DNA from: an uncultured Tenacibaculum sp.
Lineage (GTDB): Bacteria > Bacteroidota > Bacteroidia > Flavobacteriales > Flavobacteriaceae
Assembly: GCF_947502995.1 (NCBI RefSeq)
Contig: NZ_CANNBW010000022.1
Span: forward strand, 1-64,000
DNA: 64,000 bases
Direction of reading: 5' to 3'
Shown here: positions 1 to 8,955 of the stretch, one piece after another
Numbering within the stretch: the first letter of the stretch is position 1
How the letters are laid out: the number at the start of each line of letters is the position of its first letter
Notes under the pieces: generated by a model
Databases searched by the model: none
The model's input: the letters and a program-made list of their open reading frames with translations, nothing else
Told to the model about the DNA's origin: nothing
Made by a program: the position numbers and the translations under genes

Positions 1-33
1 AGTTCGCTTTTTCTTGGATTCATTGTTATTCAT
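1..33 (-). CDS. Possible 5' end of a gene leaving the window on the left
   Basis: An ATG on the minus strand at 31-33 opens a frame reading MNNNESKKKRT to the window edge, a polar lysine-rich start that could be a cytoplasmic N terminus. It lies beyond the terminator of the preceding minus-strand gene. Only 11 codons are visible, so no family can be assigned. A plus-strand frame ending at 38-40 is an alternative reading, as the 3' end of a gene coming from outside the window. Neither can be decided here. Confidence 0.25.
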   Translation of the reverse strand, partial: MNNNESKKKRT

Positions 34-86
34 AAAATAAGTCTAAATTGTGTAAACTTATTTCAGGACGGGACAAAGAATAAAAA

Positions 87-115
87 AAGAGGAAGTTAAA
101 ACTTCCTCTTTTTTT
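87..115. terminator. Bidirectional intrinsic terminator
   Basis: A perfect 10-bp stem (87-96 paired with 101-110) with a four-base TAAA loop has an A-run on one side and a T-run on the other. It sits six bases past the stop of the minus-strand gene at 121 and would end that two-gene unit. It could also stop plus-strand transcription entering from the left. Confidence 0.8.
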
Positions 116-120
116 ATGTA

Positions 121-813
121 TTAAAGTGTATTCTTTCGTATATAATCTATTGTAATTCCTTTATTATTTTCTGAAATCCCTATCATTTTTAATTCTTTTT
201 CATTTGTTGAAATTTTCCATTTTTCTCTGTTTTGTTTCAAATTATGAGGAATAAAAGTAACCTCTGATCTGTGACCATGAATATGCCAATAGCCCAACTC
301 TTTATTCCCTTTTTCGTCGTATTTTTCATAGATTCTATCCCATCGAATTAGTAATTTATTATATCTCCTTTCTTTTTTTAAATTTGAAACACTCGTTTGT
401 TGCCACATACCTTTAAAATAATCTGCCGGAGACATTGGTTTTTCTGTAATTGGTATTAAAGTAACTTTTACTTCCATCCCATCTTCATTCCTTTTCCAGA
501 TCATATTTTCTTTATCAAAAGAAACCAAAAAAGATCCGAATTCATCTGCAATATTTAACGGATCTACAGTTTTGTAAGTTTTAGTTTTATTATCATAACT
601 CCATTGTCCTTTAGAATTTTGTAACCACCCATTTCCTGATTCATAAGATTTATCAGAATTAATTTTCATCCATTTAGCTACAGGTGTTTTACTTCTGTTT
701 CCTACCGAAACACTTTCTACTTTCCAAAAACCAATCACCTTTTCTTTTTGTGCATAAAGACTAGTTACGAACATTAAAAACAATAAGAGTATTATTTTAC
801 TTTGAAATTTCAT
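121..813 (-). CDS. Secreted protein of unknown function, lipocalin-like
   Basis: This 230-residue protein has a Sec signal peptide (about residues 1-21, ending SLYAQ). The mature part is rich in beta-strand-like alternation and in W, Y and G, with phrases such as GFWKVESVSV and GYWHIHGHR. That resembles the lipocalin-like secreted proteins common in Flavobacteriaceae, but I do not recognise a specific family. It starts three bases after the stop of the upstream hydrolase gene, so the two are almost certainly co-transcribed, and an intrinsic terminator follows immediately. The GFWKV motif near the mature N terminus and a second W-containing block near residue 137 may mark two related beta domains. 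Function unknown. Confidence 0.75.
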   Translation of the reverse strand: MKFQSKIILLLFLMFVTSLYAQKEKVIGFWKVESVSVGNRSKTPVAKWMKINSDKSYESGNGWLQNSKGQWSYDNKTKTYKTVDPLNIADEFGSFLVSFDKENMIWKRNEDGMEVKVTLIPITEKPMSPADYFKGMWQQTSVSNLKKERRYNKLLIRWDRIYEKYDEKGNKELGYWHIHGHRSEVTFIPHNLKQNREKWKISTNEKELKMIGISENNKGITIDYIRKNTL

Positions 814-816
814 TAT

Positions 817-1965
817 TTATTGAATTAAAATTTGAACAATTTTTTGTGCTAAAACCAATTCATTTGTATTATTTCCAAGGTTACTTAGAAAACTAATCAC
901 ATATTCTTGATTATTTATATTAATAAGCATTGATTTATAACCATCTGTACTTCCACCATGAATGATATAAGGCTTACTTATTTTTAAATCTCCAATCTTA
1001 CTTTTAGTATTTAAATCAAAAACGACCCAACCATAACCGTAACTAATATTTTCCGTTTTATTCTGATGATTTTTAGTTAACAAATTCAATGATTTTTTAG
1101 ATAACCAACCGGGATTTCCTATCACTTGAGCCCATTTATTTAAATCTAATGACGTAGAAAATATTCTTCTACCTAAACTTAAATCTATAAAAGGTGTTTG
1201 TAACCATGCTTTGCTTTTTTCATCATAACAATAATCTTTGGCTAACTTTTCAATGATATGATTGTTTTTATCAACCGATATTGTGTTTCTTAATCCTAAT
1301 GGAATTGTCAACTTTTCTTTTAAGATCTCTTTGAAAGGCATTTTATAAGTAACTTCTAAAACAATAGCTAAAAGATGATATGCAAAATTGCTGTAGTAAA
1401 ACCTTTCATTTGGTGAATATAATTGAGGTAATTTACTGATAAAATTTACATACTCACCATTTGAAAATTGAGAACGTTTAAACTTCAAAAAGTTATCCTT
1501 TTTTAATTCGTTGGAAACACTATCGTAATCTGCTAGACCTGAACGGTGACATAATAAATGATGAAGAGTAATTTCAGAATGAAAATTACCTTGATAATCA
1601 AAGTCAGCTAAAAGATCTACTAATTTATCTTCTAAATGAAGTAAATTATCCTCAACCGCTTTTAAAACTAAGGCAGCTATCATCGATTTATTTACAGAAG
1701 CAATATCAAACTTAGTGTTTTTATCTACAGAAATCCCCCAAGTTCTATCTGCAATTCCTAAATAATTTTCATAGATAATTTTGCCCTTTTCTGATATTAC
1801 AATTCCACCTTGAAATCTATCTTGTGCATATTCATTTGTGAATAATGAATCTATTCGATTGGTAATAATTGAACTATCTTCATTTTTTATTTTTTCAGCT
1901 TTTGATTGACAAGAAAAAAAGGTATAAACACAAGTGATTATAATTATCAAATAAGTCTTTCTCAT
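817..1965 (-). CDS. Beta-lactamase-family serine hydrolase, lipoprotein
   Basis: This 382-residue protein belongs to the class C beta-lactamase / penicillin-binding-protein-like hydrolase family. The three family motifs are visible: SVNK with nucleophile S90 and K93, YSN at 191-193, and HGG at 336-338 in place of the KTG triad. A lipobox ending at Cys19 (FFSC) predicts a lipid-anchored periplasmic or outer-membrane protein. Family members are esterases, D-aminopeptidases or peptidases as often as true beta-lactamases, so the substrate cannot be read from sequence. It is the first gene of a two-gene unit with the small secreted protein downstream (three-base gap). A second, only distantly similar hydrolase lies at 12407-13918. 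Confidence 0.88.
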   Translation of the reverse strand: MRKTYLIIIITCVYTFFSCQSKAEKIKNEDSSIITNRIDSLFTNEYAQDRFQGGIVISEKGKIIYENYLGIADRTWGISVDKNTKFDIASVNKSMIAALVLKAVEDNLLHLEDKLVDLLADFDYQGNFHSEITLHHLLCHRSGLADYDSVSNELKKDNFLKFKRSQFSNGEYVNFISKLPQLYSPNERFYYSNFAYHLLAIVLEVTYKMPFKEILKEKLTIPLGLRNTISVDKNNHIIEKLAKDYCYDEKSKAWLQTPFIDLSLGRRIFSTSLDLNKWAQVIGNPGWLSKKSLNLLTKNHQNKTENISYGYGWVVFDLNTKSKIGDLKISKPYIIHGGSTDGYKSMLININNQEYVISFLSNLGNNTNELVLAQKIVQILIQ

Positions 1966-2066
1966 TTGTTTTTTGTTTTATACAAATATGAAGACTTGTA
2001 TTGATATTAGGCTATAAAAAAGAAACTTAGGGATTAAAAACGCGTATTTGTGATGAAAGATAGATG

Positions 2067-2852
2067 TTAAATAAACGTTTTTTGATATTGTTTAGAGATC
2101 GGTACTATTAATTCTAATATTTCAAGATAAAATTTACCTTTTATTTGTTTTACTAATTGAATATTTGATGTGTTTACTAAATAACTTCTATGGCTTCTTT
2201 TAATTGTAGGATAATCTTTAAGCTCATCTTCTAATTTTTTTAACGTTTTTCGTATAAGATGTTCCTTTACTATTCCATTAGATTTATATGTAATTGTTAT
2301 ATAATTACCTGAAGACATTGCACATAAAAAATCTTCCATTTTTACTTTTAAGTGATCCTTATTGTTGTCCGATTTCAAAAATAAATATGTAGATAATTTT
2401 GTTTCTTTTTCTTTAGAAAAAGCTTGAATCATTAAATAAAAAGAAAGTGGAAAAAACATCATTAAAGGAAATTCTTTCTGAATTAAAAGATAAGCTTCTA
2501 TATTCCATTCTTGCCAATTCCAAAAGAAATTAAAAAGTAAGAAAATCAGCTGATTCCCTATAACTATTAAACTTAAATACCAATAAAATTGTTTGCTAAG
2601 AGTAATAACTTGAAATCTAGACTTCACATACGACTCTAAAAAAAATAGATAGGTAAAAGTTAAAACCCCAAAACTTATACTTCTAAATAAATGTGAATGA
2701 CCTGAATAAGAAACACCTTTTTGAATACCATATGCTTCAAAAAAATACAAAAAATAAAAAACTGCAATTCCAGAAATTAAACCAAAAGAAATTGGCAAAA
2801 AACTGAATAGTTTTTCTTTTTTGTAAAATGATTTATCTAAAAGCAACATCAA
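2067..2852 (-). CDS. Membrane-anchored LytTR-type transcriptional regulator
   Basis: The N-terminal half (about residues 15-145) contains roughly four hydrophobic membrane segments. The C-terminal 95 residues form a LytTR DNA-binding domain, recognisable by FLCAMSSGNYITI, then the IRKTLKKLEDEL helix and the RSHRSYLVN motif. No phosphoacceptor receiver domain is present, so signal input is probably through the membrane part. It lies 11 bases downstream of the RDD-domain gene on the same strand, suggesting one transcript. The next downstream unit starts about 100 bp away; such regulators often act on neighbouring genes, but no target is demonstrable here. Confidence 0.85.
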   Translation of the reverse strand: MMLLLDKSFYKKEKLFSFLPISFGLISGIAVFYFLYFFEAYGIQKGVSYSGHSHLFRSISFGVLTFTYLFFLESYVKSRFQVITLSKQFYWYLSLIVIGNQLIFLLFNFFWNWQEWNIEAYLLIQKEFPLMMFFPLSFYLMIQAFSKEKETKLSTYLFLKSDNNKDHLKVKMEDFLCAMSSGNYITITYKSNGIVKEHLIRKTLKKLEDELKDYPTIKRSHRSYLVNTSNIQLVKQIKGKFYLEILELIVPISKQYQKTFI

Positions 2853-2863
2853 TGTAGTAATAT

Positions 2864-3679
2864 TTAATCTTGAGTATAATAATTGAAGTCTTTTAAAACA
2901 ACATCTATAAATTCGATATCAGTAAGTTCTGTTGGCTTTTTAATACTTGTAACTTCTTCTATTTTAGATCGTAATTTGATTAAAGTATTATAATCCTTAT
3001 TTCTTCTGGCTTTTACGTAAGTATCTTTTATAATTCTAACATCATTATCTGAAAGTTTAATAACATTAGAAAATCTAGGTTTATAATCTTCCTTGATTTC
3101 TTCTAAAATAGTTCGAGAAAAACTAGCCTTATCTTTTAAATAAACAACAACTGTATTAGCAGCGAAATCTCCTACTCTTTGATTGTTCTTTGTGAAAATA
3201 ATTAAAAGAAAACCAGCCATTTTACCTGCTAAAAAAATAAGATACAACATTACAAAAAACTCTTCTCTTGCTAAATTATCGTAAAAGAACACAAAAATTA
3301 AAATGAAAAAATTAAAGTCTACTACACGCATAAACCAGCGAATAGTATAATCTAAAAATGATGGTTTAAAACCTTCAAAATTTATTACTCTTATATTCAT
3401 TACTTTTTTTCCTAAGGTTTGTCCATTCATTAATACTTCTGAGTATAAAGAATAAAATGTAATAGGCAGAAAAAACAATACTTGTACAGCTATTTTCGAC
3501 CAACGATCTTGATCTATATTTGAAATTACTGTATCGAAATCTACGAACTTAGCTAAAACGTAGATGTAAGCAATTTTTACGATATTATCTATCACAAAAG
3601 CTAATAAACGTTGACCGACATTTGCCATCTCAAAATTTATTTTAACATTTTGTGTAGTATTTACTTGTAGTGTGTTCAT
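2864..3679 (-). CDS. RDD family membrane protein
   Basis: Start chosen at 3679 (MNTLQVNTTQNVK), not the upstream in-frame ATG at 3727, because the longer form would overlap the divergent gene at 3701 and its promoter. The product is about 271 residues. RDD signatures are clear: an N-terminal membrane helix with R..D (QRLLAFVIDN), the loop GQTLGKKVMNIRVIN, and RVGDFAANTVVVY after the last helix. About four membrane segments are followed by a cytoplasmic tail of about 85 residues. RDD proteins are membrane proteins of mostly unknown, sometimes transport-related, function. Bacteroidota commonly place RDD genes divergent from SpoIIM / DUF4129 / DUF4350 / MoxR / DUF58 operons, exactly as here. Confidence 0.88.
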   Translation of the reverse strand: MNTLQVNTTQNVKINFEMANVGQRLLAFVIDNIVKIAYIYVLAKFVDFDTVISNIDQDRWSKIAVQVLFFLPITFYSLYSEVLMNGQTLGKKVMNIRVINFEGFKPSFLDYTIRWFMRVVDFNFFILIFVFFYDNLAREEFFVMLYLIFLAGKMAGFLLIIFTKNNQRVGDFAANTVVVYLKDKASFSRTILEEIKEDYKPRFSNVIKLSDNDVRIIKDTYVKARRNKDYNTLIKLRSKIEEVTSIKKPTELTDIEFIDVVLKDFNYYTQD

Positions 3680-3695
3680 ACAATTTTTACATTTG
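3665..3695 (+). promoter_or_regulatory. Bacteroidota-type promoter of the SpoIIM-MoxR-DUF58 operon
   Basis: A perfect -7 box TACATTTG lies at 3688-3695 and a -33 TTG at 3665-3667, with a 20-bp spacer. This matches the TTG / TAnnTTTG promoters of Bacteroidota. The box ends only five bases before the ATG at 3701, so the transcript would begin at or very near the start codon. The same DNA also holds the start of the divergent RDD gene. Confidence 0.6.
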
Positions 3696-3700
3696 TCTCT

Positions 3701-4666
3701 ATGAGAGAGATCGCTTTTATAAAGCAAAATAAAGAAAAATGGCTTGAATTCGAAGAAGTAATTTCAAATAAAATTGAAAAAACTCCTGATGAAATCGCGC
3801 ACCTTCACATTCAAATAATGAATGACTTGTCATATGCGCAATCATTTTATCCAAAAAGTAATGTTGTTCCTTATTTAAATAAACTTGCAAAGAGTAGTTA
3901 CAGCAAAATATATCATACTAAAAAACAAAGTAAGAACACATTTTTCTCTTTCTTTTTAGAAACAGTTCCTTTGTTATTGTTTAAGCATAAAAAATACATG
4001 TATATTTCTTTTGCTGTATTTTTCACTTTCTTTTTTATAGGTTTACTCTCTACATTTAATGATGAAAATTTCGCTCGTGAAATTCTAGGAAACAGTTATG
4101 TAGATCATACTCTAGAAAATATAGAAAGTGGTGATGCACTTGCTATTTATAAAGGAGGTAGTACTTGGGGAAGTTTCATTGGAATTTTTAATAATAATCT
4201 TAGAGTTGGTTTAAACATGTTTTTATCTGGACTTTTTATTGGAATTGGTTCTGGATATTATATTATGATTAATGGAATTATGGTAGCTGTTTTTCAGGCT
4301 TTCTTTTACCAACACAATTCTTTAGTTGATAGTTTATTAGGAATTTGGATTCATGGTACCTATGAAATCTTTGCTATGATAATTGAAGCAGGTTGTGGAT
4401 ATATTATTGGTGCAAGCATCTTATTTCCAGGAGCTTTAAAACGTTTTGAATCTTTTAAAAAAGGCTTGCGAGAAGCTTTTTTTATCTTTTTAAGTACAAT
4501 TCCTTTTACTTTTGCAGCCGCATTTTTAGAAGGATATGTAACACGACATTATAACAGAATGCCTGCATTCTTCTGTGTATTAATAATTTTATTCTGTTTG
4601 GTTACAATTTCATATTACTATTTAATATTCCCATATAAAGTAGCTAAAAAACAACAAGCTATATGA
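3701..4666 (+). CDS. Stage II sporulation protein M (SpoIIM) family membrane protein
   Basis: This 321-residue protein has a soluble N-terminal region (about 95 residues, starting MREIAFIKQNKEKWLEFE) followed by about five membrane segments. The SpoIIM-family pattern is recognisable in the loop NNLRVGLNMFLSGLF and in HGTYEIFAMIIEAGCG. Despite the name, the family in Bacteroidota is unrelated to sporulation and sits with RDD, MoxR and DUF58 genes. It is the first gene of the operon, and its ATGA overlap (4663-4666) with the next gene indicates translational coupling. The promoter is at 3665-3695. Confidence 0.88.
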   Translation: MREIAFIKQNKEKWLEFEEVISNKIEKTPDEIAHLHIQIMNDLSYAQSFYPKSNVVPYLNKLAKSSYSKIYHTKKQSKNTFFSFFLETVPLLLFKHKKYMYISFAVFFTFFFIGLLSTFNDENFAREILGNSYVDHTLENIESGDALAIYKGGSTWGSFIGIFNNNLRVGLNMFLSGLFIGIGSGYYIMINGIMVAVFQAFFYQHNSLVDSLLGIWIHGTYEIFAMIIEAGCGYIIGASILFPGALKRFESFKKGLREAFFIFLSTIPFTFAAAFLEGYVTRHYNRMPAFFCVLIILFCLVTISYYYLIFPYKVAKKQQAI

Positions 4667-5364
4667 TTAAAAAGCTACTCTATTTTATATTCCTATTTAT
4701 AGGAAGTTTACAACTATTTGCTCAAGAGGAAGATATCTCTTACGAAAGTTTTCCTCCTGAAAATAGTATAGAAAAGCAACGTAATTTTGACGATGATTTA
4801 TCTTCTAAATATAATTCTGATGATTTTAAATATAAAGATGATGTAGAAAAAAAGCCTAAGAAAACTGGACCAAATTTCCCGTCTACTTTTCTTAGTAAGG
4901 TGGTGCATTTTTTTGTAACGATATTTCCTTATTTACTTGCTTTAATTATCATTTTTATTGTTGTAAAAGCTTTAATAGGTGAGGATTTTAAATGGTTCAA
5001 TGCATCTATAAACAAAAAAGTCGAACGTGTTTCCATACTTTCTTCTGAGGAAGAATCGTATTTAGAAAATGAAGATTATAGGAAACTAGTTGCTTTATCT
5101 AAACAAAAAGGAGATTATAGGAACGCAACACGTTATTACTATTTGTTATTATTAAAAAGTATGTCTAATAAAGGATTAATTACTTTTGATAAGGATAAAA
5201 CAAATACAGAATATATTTTCGATTTACAAAAGAAGGAATTAAGAAAACCTTTTTCTTACTTATTATACATTTACGATTACGTCTGGTATGGAGAATTTAA
5301 TGTTAATCAGACTAATTTTGAGGTAATAGAATCTAATTATGAATCTTTTTTAAAACAATTGTAA
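4663..5364 (+). CDS. DUF4129-type membrane protein
   Basis: This 233-residue protein has a signal peptide (about 1-20, ending LFAQ), an acidic periplasmic stretch, one membrane segment (about residues 82-104), and a C-terminal cytoplasmic domain with the pattern KQKGDYRNATRYYYLLLLKS. That pattern matches the DUF4129 domain found in the same operon context across bacteria. It overlaps the SpoIIM-like gene by four bases and the next gene by one base (TAATG), so all three are translationally coupled. The biochemical role is unknown; it probably assembles with the MoxR/DUF58 pair at the inner membrane. Confidence 0.8.
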   Translation: MIKKLLYFIFLFIGSLQLFAQEEDISYESFPPENSIEKQRNFDDDLSSKYNSDDFKYKDDVEKKPKKTGPNFPSTFLSKVVHFFVTIFPYLLALIIIFIVVKALIGEDFKWFNASINKKVERVSILSSEEESYLENEDYRKLVALSKQKGDYRNATRYYYLLLLKSMSNKGLITFDKDKTNTEYIFDLQKKELRKPFSYLLYIYDYVWYGEFNVNQTNFEVIESNYESFLKQL

Positions 5365-6572
5365 TGCTAAAAAGGACTAAATTATACATAATAGGATTCG
5401 TATTGTTTTCTTTAATTGGTTGTAAAAAAACCAATTGGAGAGAAAACTACCAAGAGCGTTCTAAAGAACCTTTTGGAACATATATTTTTGCCAATGAGCT
5501 TGAAACCTTATTTAATTATAATGAGTTTACAGTTTTAGATGAACATATTTACGATTATTTATTAATTAATCCTGTTACTACAAATGATCAGGCGAACTAT
5601 GTTTGTATTAAATCTTATGCTTATCAATTAGATAAAAAAACTACCAAAAAGCTTTTAGATTTTGTGGCTGTTGGTAACGATATATTTCTATCCTTAAATA
5701 GTTTTAATGATACTTTTGAAAAAGAATTAAACTTTAAAACTGAAAATTTAGATAGTACTGTTTATGATATTGAATTTTTAAAAGAACTTGACGGTACTTT
5801 TTATCTCAATAATCAAGAGTTTAAGGTTAATAAATTCTATTTTGACAGAAATATTAGAAAGAATTATTTTAAATCCTTAGATAGCACAAAAACTGTCGTT
5901 TTAGGATCGCAAAATGTACCTTCCGAAGGTAAAAAACCTAACTTTATAAAAGTTAGTCACGGAGAAGGAAATGTATATTTACATACCCAACCTATTGTTT
6001 TTACAAATTATTATCTACTAAAAGATACTGCTCCAAAATATATAGAAAATGTATTCTCTTATCTTCCGGACAGATCAGTTTTATTAGATACGCAAACAAA
6101 ACGTAGTAAATACAACTATAGTGATGAGGAAAAATCTGCATTACAGTTTTTCTACAAGCATCCAACTTTAAAATGGGCGCTATATGTTGGATTTATAGGC
6201 TTACTTTTATTTTTATTCTTAAATGCCAGAAGAAAACAACGCGCAATACCTGAATTAAAACCTTTGAAAAATTCAACTCAAGATTTTACACACACTATTG
6301 CAAACTTGTATTTAAGAGAAGACAATCATAAAGATTTAGTGAATAAGAAAATCACATATTTCTTAGAAAAAGTACGTTCAAAATACCATTTAGACACACA
6401 AAATTTAAATTCAACATTTATTGAAAAATTAGCAGCTAAATCCGGTAACACAGAACATACCACAAAATATTTAATTAATACAATTACAACAATTAATAAA
6501 AGATCGCAATGCTCACAAGAAGAGTTAGTACAACTAAACTCTCTTATCGAGAATTTTATAAAAAACAAATAA
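5364..6572 (+). CDS. DUF4350-domain protein, membrane-anchored
   Basis: This 402-residue protein starts with a lipobox-like signal (LIGCKKTNW, Cys19). It then has an alpha/beta domain (about 30-245) with the DUF4350 layout, a single membrane segment near residues 272-288, and a cytoplasmic helical tail rich in K and E. In related operons the DUF4350 protein lies between the DUF4129 protein and the MoxR ATPase, as here. It starts on the last base of the upstream stop codon and ends one base before the next ATG. Whether the Cys is really lipidated is uncertain because a second membrane helix follows. Confidence 0.75.
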   Translation: MLKRTKLYIIGFVLFSLIGCKKTNWRENYQERSKEPFGTYIFANELETLFNYNEFTVLDEHIYDYLLINPVTTNDQANYVCIKSYAYQLDKKTTKKLLDFVAVGNDIFLSLNSFNDTFEKELNFKTENLDSTVYDIEFLKELDGTFYLNNQEFKVNKFYFDRNIRKNYFKSLDSTKTVVLGSQNVPSEGKKPNFIKVSHGEGNVYLHTQPIVFTNYYLLKDTAPKYIENVFSYLPDRSVLLDTQTKRSKYNYSDEEKSALQFFYKHPTLKWALYVGFIGLLLFLFLNARRKQRAIPELKPLKNSTQDFTHTIANLYLREDNHKDLVNKKITYFLEKVRSKYHLDTQNLNSTFIEKLAAKSGNTEHTTKYLINTITTINKRSQCSQEELVQLNSLIENFIKNK

Positions 6573-6573
6573 T

Positions 6574-7572
6574 ATGGAAGAAACAACTACTCCAAACGAC
6601 GGTTTAGAATTTGAAAACAGAATAGATCTTTCTGAATTACAAGAAAGTGTATATAAAATTAAAAATCAACTTCATAAAGTAATTGTAGGTCAGAAAAACA
6701 TGATCGATCTATTAATTGTTGCTATATTTTCTGACGGACATGCATTAATTGAAGGAGTTCCTGGAGTTGCAAAAACAATTACTACAAAATTATTATCTAG
6801 AGCAATGGATATTGATTTTAGTAGAATTCAATTTACACCAGATTTAATGCCATCAGATATTTTAGGAACATCTGTTTTTAATGTAAAATCTTCTGAATTT
6901 GAATTTAAAAAAGGTCCAGTTTTTTCTAATATGGTCTTAATTGATGAAATAAACAGAGCTCCTGCTAAAACTCAAGCTGCATTGTTTGAAGTAATGGAAG
7001 AAAAGCAAATTACCATGGATGGAAAACGTTATCCTATGAGTGCTCCATTTATTGTATTAGCTACTCAAAATCCTATTGAACAAGAAGGAACTTATCGTTT
7101 ACCTGAAGCACAATTAGATCGTTTTTTATTCAAAATTAATGTAGATTATCCTACTGCTGCTGAAGAATTAGAAATTGTTACCAGAGAACAAGCCTTACTA
7201 AAAGATAAAAAATTAGATAAAGTAGAAAAAGTAATTACTGGCGAAGAAATTCTTAAGTTTAGAGACTTAATTACAAATATTAAAGTAGAAAAAAACTTAT
7301 TGGAATACATTGCTAATATAGTAGTTAACACAAGATCTAACTCATTTTTATTTTTAGGAGCTTCACCAAGAGCAACAATTTCTATTTTAAAAGCTTCTAA
7401 AGCATTTGCTGCTGTAGCAGGAAGAGATTTTGTTACTCCAGAAGATATTAAAAATGCTGCAATTCCAGTTTTAGAACATAGAGTAATTGTGACTCCTGAA
7501 CGTGAAATGGAAGGTGTTACAAGTAAACAAATCATTGAGCAAATAATTGAAGCTGTAGAAATTCCTAGGTAA
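6574..7572 (+). CDS. MoxR family AAA+ ATPase
   Basis: This 332-residue cytoplasmic ATPase has Walker A GVPGVAKT at residues 61-68, Walker B VLIDE at 121-125, and the MoxR hallmarks TPDLMPSDILG, KGPVFSNM and ATQNPIEQEGTYRLPEAQLDRF. MoxR proteins act as chaperone-like ATPases that mature or insert cofactors into partner proteins, usually with a VWA or DUF58 partner. The DUF58 gene follows six bases after its stop. The length is normal for the family and no motif is missing. Confidence 0.95.
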   Translation: MEETTTPNDGLEFENRIDLSELQESVYKIKNQLHKVIVGQKNMIDLLIVAIFSDGHALIEGVPGVAKTITTKLLSRAMDIDFSRIQFTPDLMPSDILGTSVFNVKSSEFEFKKGPVFSNMVLIDEINRAPAKTQAALFEVMEEKQITMDGKRYPMSAPFIVLATQNPIEQEGTYRLPEAQLDRFLFKINVDYPTAAEELEIVTREQALLKDKKLDKVEKVITGEEILKFRDLITNIKVEKNLLEYIANIVVNTRSNSFLFLGASPRATISILKASKAFAAVAGRDFVTPEDIKNAAIPVLEHRVIVTPEREMEGVTSKQIIEQIIEAVEIPR

Positions 7573-7578
7573 TTGTAA

Positions 7579-8913
7579 ATGAAAACGTTTTTTAACTCTT
7601 TATTTTTAAATAATCGCTTTTTTTATGCCTTAGGATTAGTAGCTTCATTATTTATAGTTGGTTTTTTCGTTCCTATATTTTTTGATGTGGCTAAAATACT
7701 ACTATTCAGTATCTGTATTTTTACTTGTATAGATATTATACTGCTCTTTTCTAAAAATAAAGGTATTACTGGTGAACGTTTTTTACCTGAAAAGCTCTCT
7801 AATGGTGATCAAAATAAGATTACGATCACATTAAAGAATAACTACAGCATAAAAATAAATGCTGTAATCTTAGAAGAACTACCTTACCAATTACAATTAC
7901 GATATTTTAAACTTACTGAACGTTTAAAGAAACAAGAAGAACGAAAAAGTAATTATATAGTAAATCCTAATATTAGAGGTGATTACGATTTTGGTAACAT
8001 GAATGTTTACGTATCTTCTCCATTGCAGTTTGCTACTAGAAAATATGTTTTAGGAGAACCTAAAATTGTTAAATGTTACCCTTCATTTTTAAAGTTAAAT
8101 GACTTTTCTATCAAAGCTATTTCTAACGACATTACAAGTCAAGGAAATAAAAAGATTCGAAGAATTGGTAACTCAATGGAGTTTGAACAAATAAAAGAAT
8201 ATGTTACTGGAGATGATATTAGAACATTAAATTGGAAAGCTACAGCGAAACGAAACCAATTAATGGTAAATCAATATGTAGAAGAGAAATCACAACCTGT
8301 ATATTCTATTATTGATACAGGTAGACCGATGCAAATGCACTTTGATAATTTAACGCTTTTAGATTACTCTATTAATGCTTCTTTAGCAGTGAGTAACGCT
8401 ATTTTAAAGAAACATGACAAAGCAGGTATGTTTTCTTTTTCGCAAAAAATAGACAATCTTATTGTTGCAGAACAACGTAATTCTCAAATGAATCTAATCT
8501 CTGACGCATTGTATAACATTAAAACCAACTTTTTAGAGTCTGATTATAGTTTATTATATGCGTCTATCAAGCGAAAAATAACAAGTAGAAGTTTATTAAT
8601 ACTATATACTAATTTCGAAACTTTAGATGCTTTAAAACGTCAATTACCTTATTTGAGAGCTATTGCAAAAAACCATTTATTATTAGTTGTATTTTTTCAA
8701 AATACTGAACTGAATAAAATTATAGATCAAAAATCGAAAAAAGTAAGTGATGTATACGACACAATTATAGCTGAAAAATTCATTTACGAAAAAAAACAAA
8801 TTGCTAACGAATTAAAGAAATACGGTATTCAGTCGGTTTTAACAAAACCAAAAGAATTAACCGGAAACACTATCAATAAATACTTAGAATTAAAATCAAG
8901 AGGATTATTTTAA
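7579..8913 (+). CDS. DUF58 domain-containing protein
   Basis: This 444-residue protein has two N-terminal membrane helices (about 12-55), a beta-rich middle, and the DUF58 core. The core is recognisable by EFEQIKEYVTGDDIRTLNWK and TAKRNQLMVNQYVEE, followed by a VWA-like segment with the partial metal site IIDTGRPM. DUF58 proteins are the usual partner of MoxR ATPases. The gene closes the tightly spaced part of the operon; the DUF805 gene follows after 42 bases. Confidence 0.92.
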   Translation: MKTFFNSLFLNNRFFYALGLVASLFIVGFFVPIFFDVAKILLFSICIFTCIDIILLFSKNKGITGERFLPEKLSNGDQNKITITLKNNYSIKINAVILEELPYQLQLRYFKLTERLKKQEERKSNYIVNPNIRGDYDFGNMNVYVSSPLQFATRKYVLGEPKIVKCYPSFLKLNDFSIKAISNDITSQGNKKIRRIGNSMEFEQIKEYVTGDDIRTLNWKATAKRNQLMVNQYVEEKSQPVYSIIDTGRPMQMHFDNLTLLDYSINASLAVSNAILKKHDKAGMFSFSQKIDNLIVAEQRNSQMNLISDALYNIKTNFLESDYSLLYASIKRKITSRSLLILYTNFETLDALKRQLPYLRAIAKNHLLLVVFFQNTELNKIIDQKSKKVSDVYDTIIAEKFIYEKKQIANELKKYGIQSVLTKPKELTGNTINKYLELKSRGLF

Positions 8914-8955
8914 TTCTTATCTCAATCAAAAATTAACTCAAAAACAATAATTATT

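Noticed and set aside
862-1100. Possible class A or D beta-lactamase at the 817-1965 gene
   Set aside because: The HGG motif and sequence length fit class C/DD-peptidase-like esterases; no evidence of antibiotic hydrolysis.
3701-4666. Sporulation function of the SpoIIM-like gene
   Set aside because: The family name is historical; in Bacteroidota this gene accompanies MoxR/DUF58 operons and no sporulation genes are present.
6326-6586. Antisense ORF across the DUF4350 gene end, and similar frames inside other genes such as 25751-25951, 30413-30616 and 60302-60520
   Set aside because: They lie entirely within strong coding genes on the other strand, have no recognisable domains, and are typical shadows of AT-rich coding DNA.
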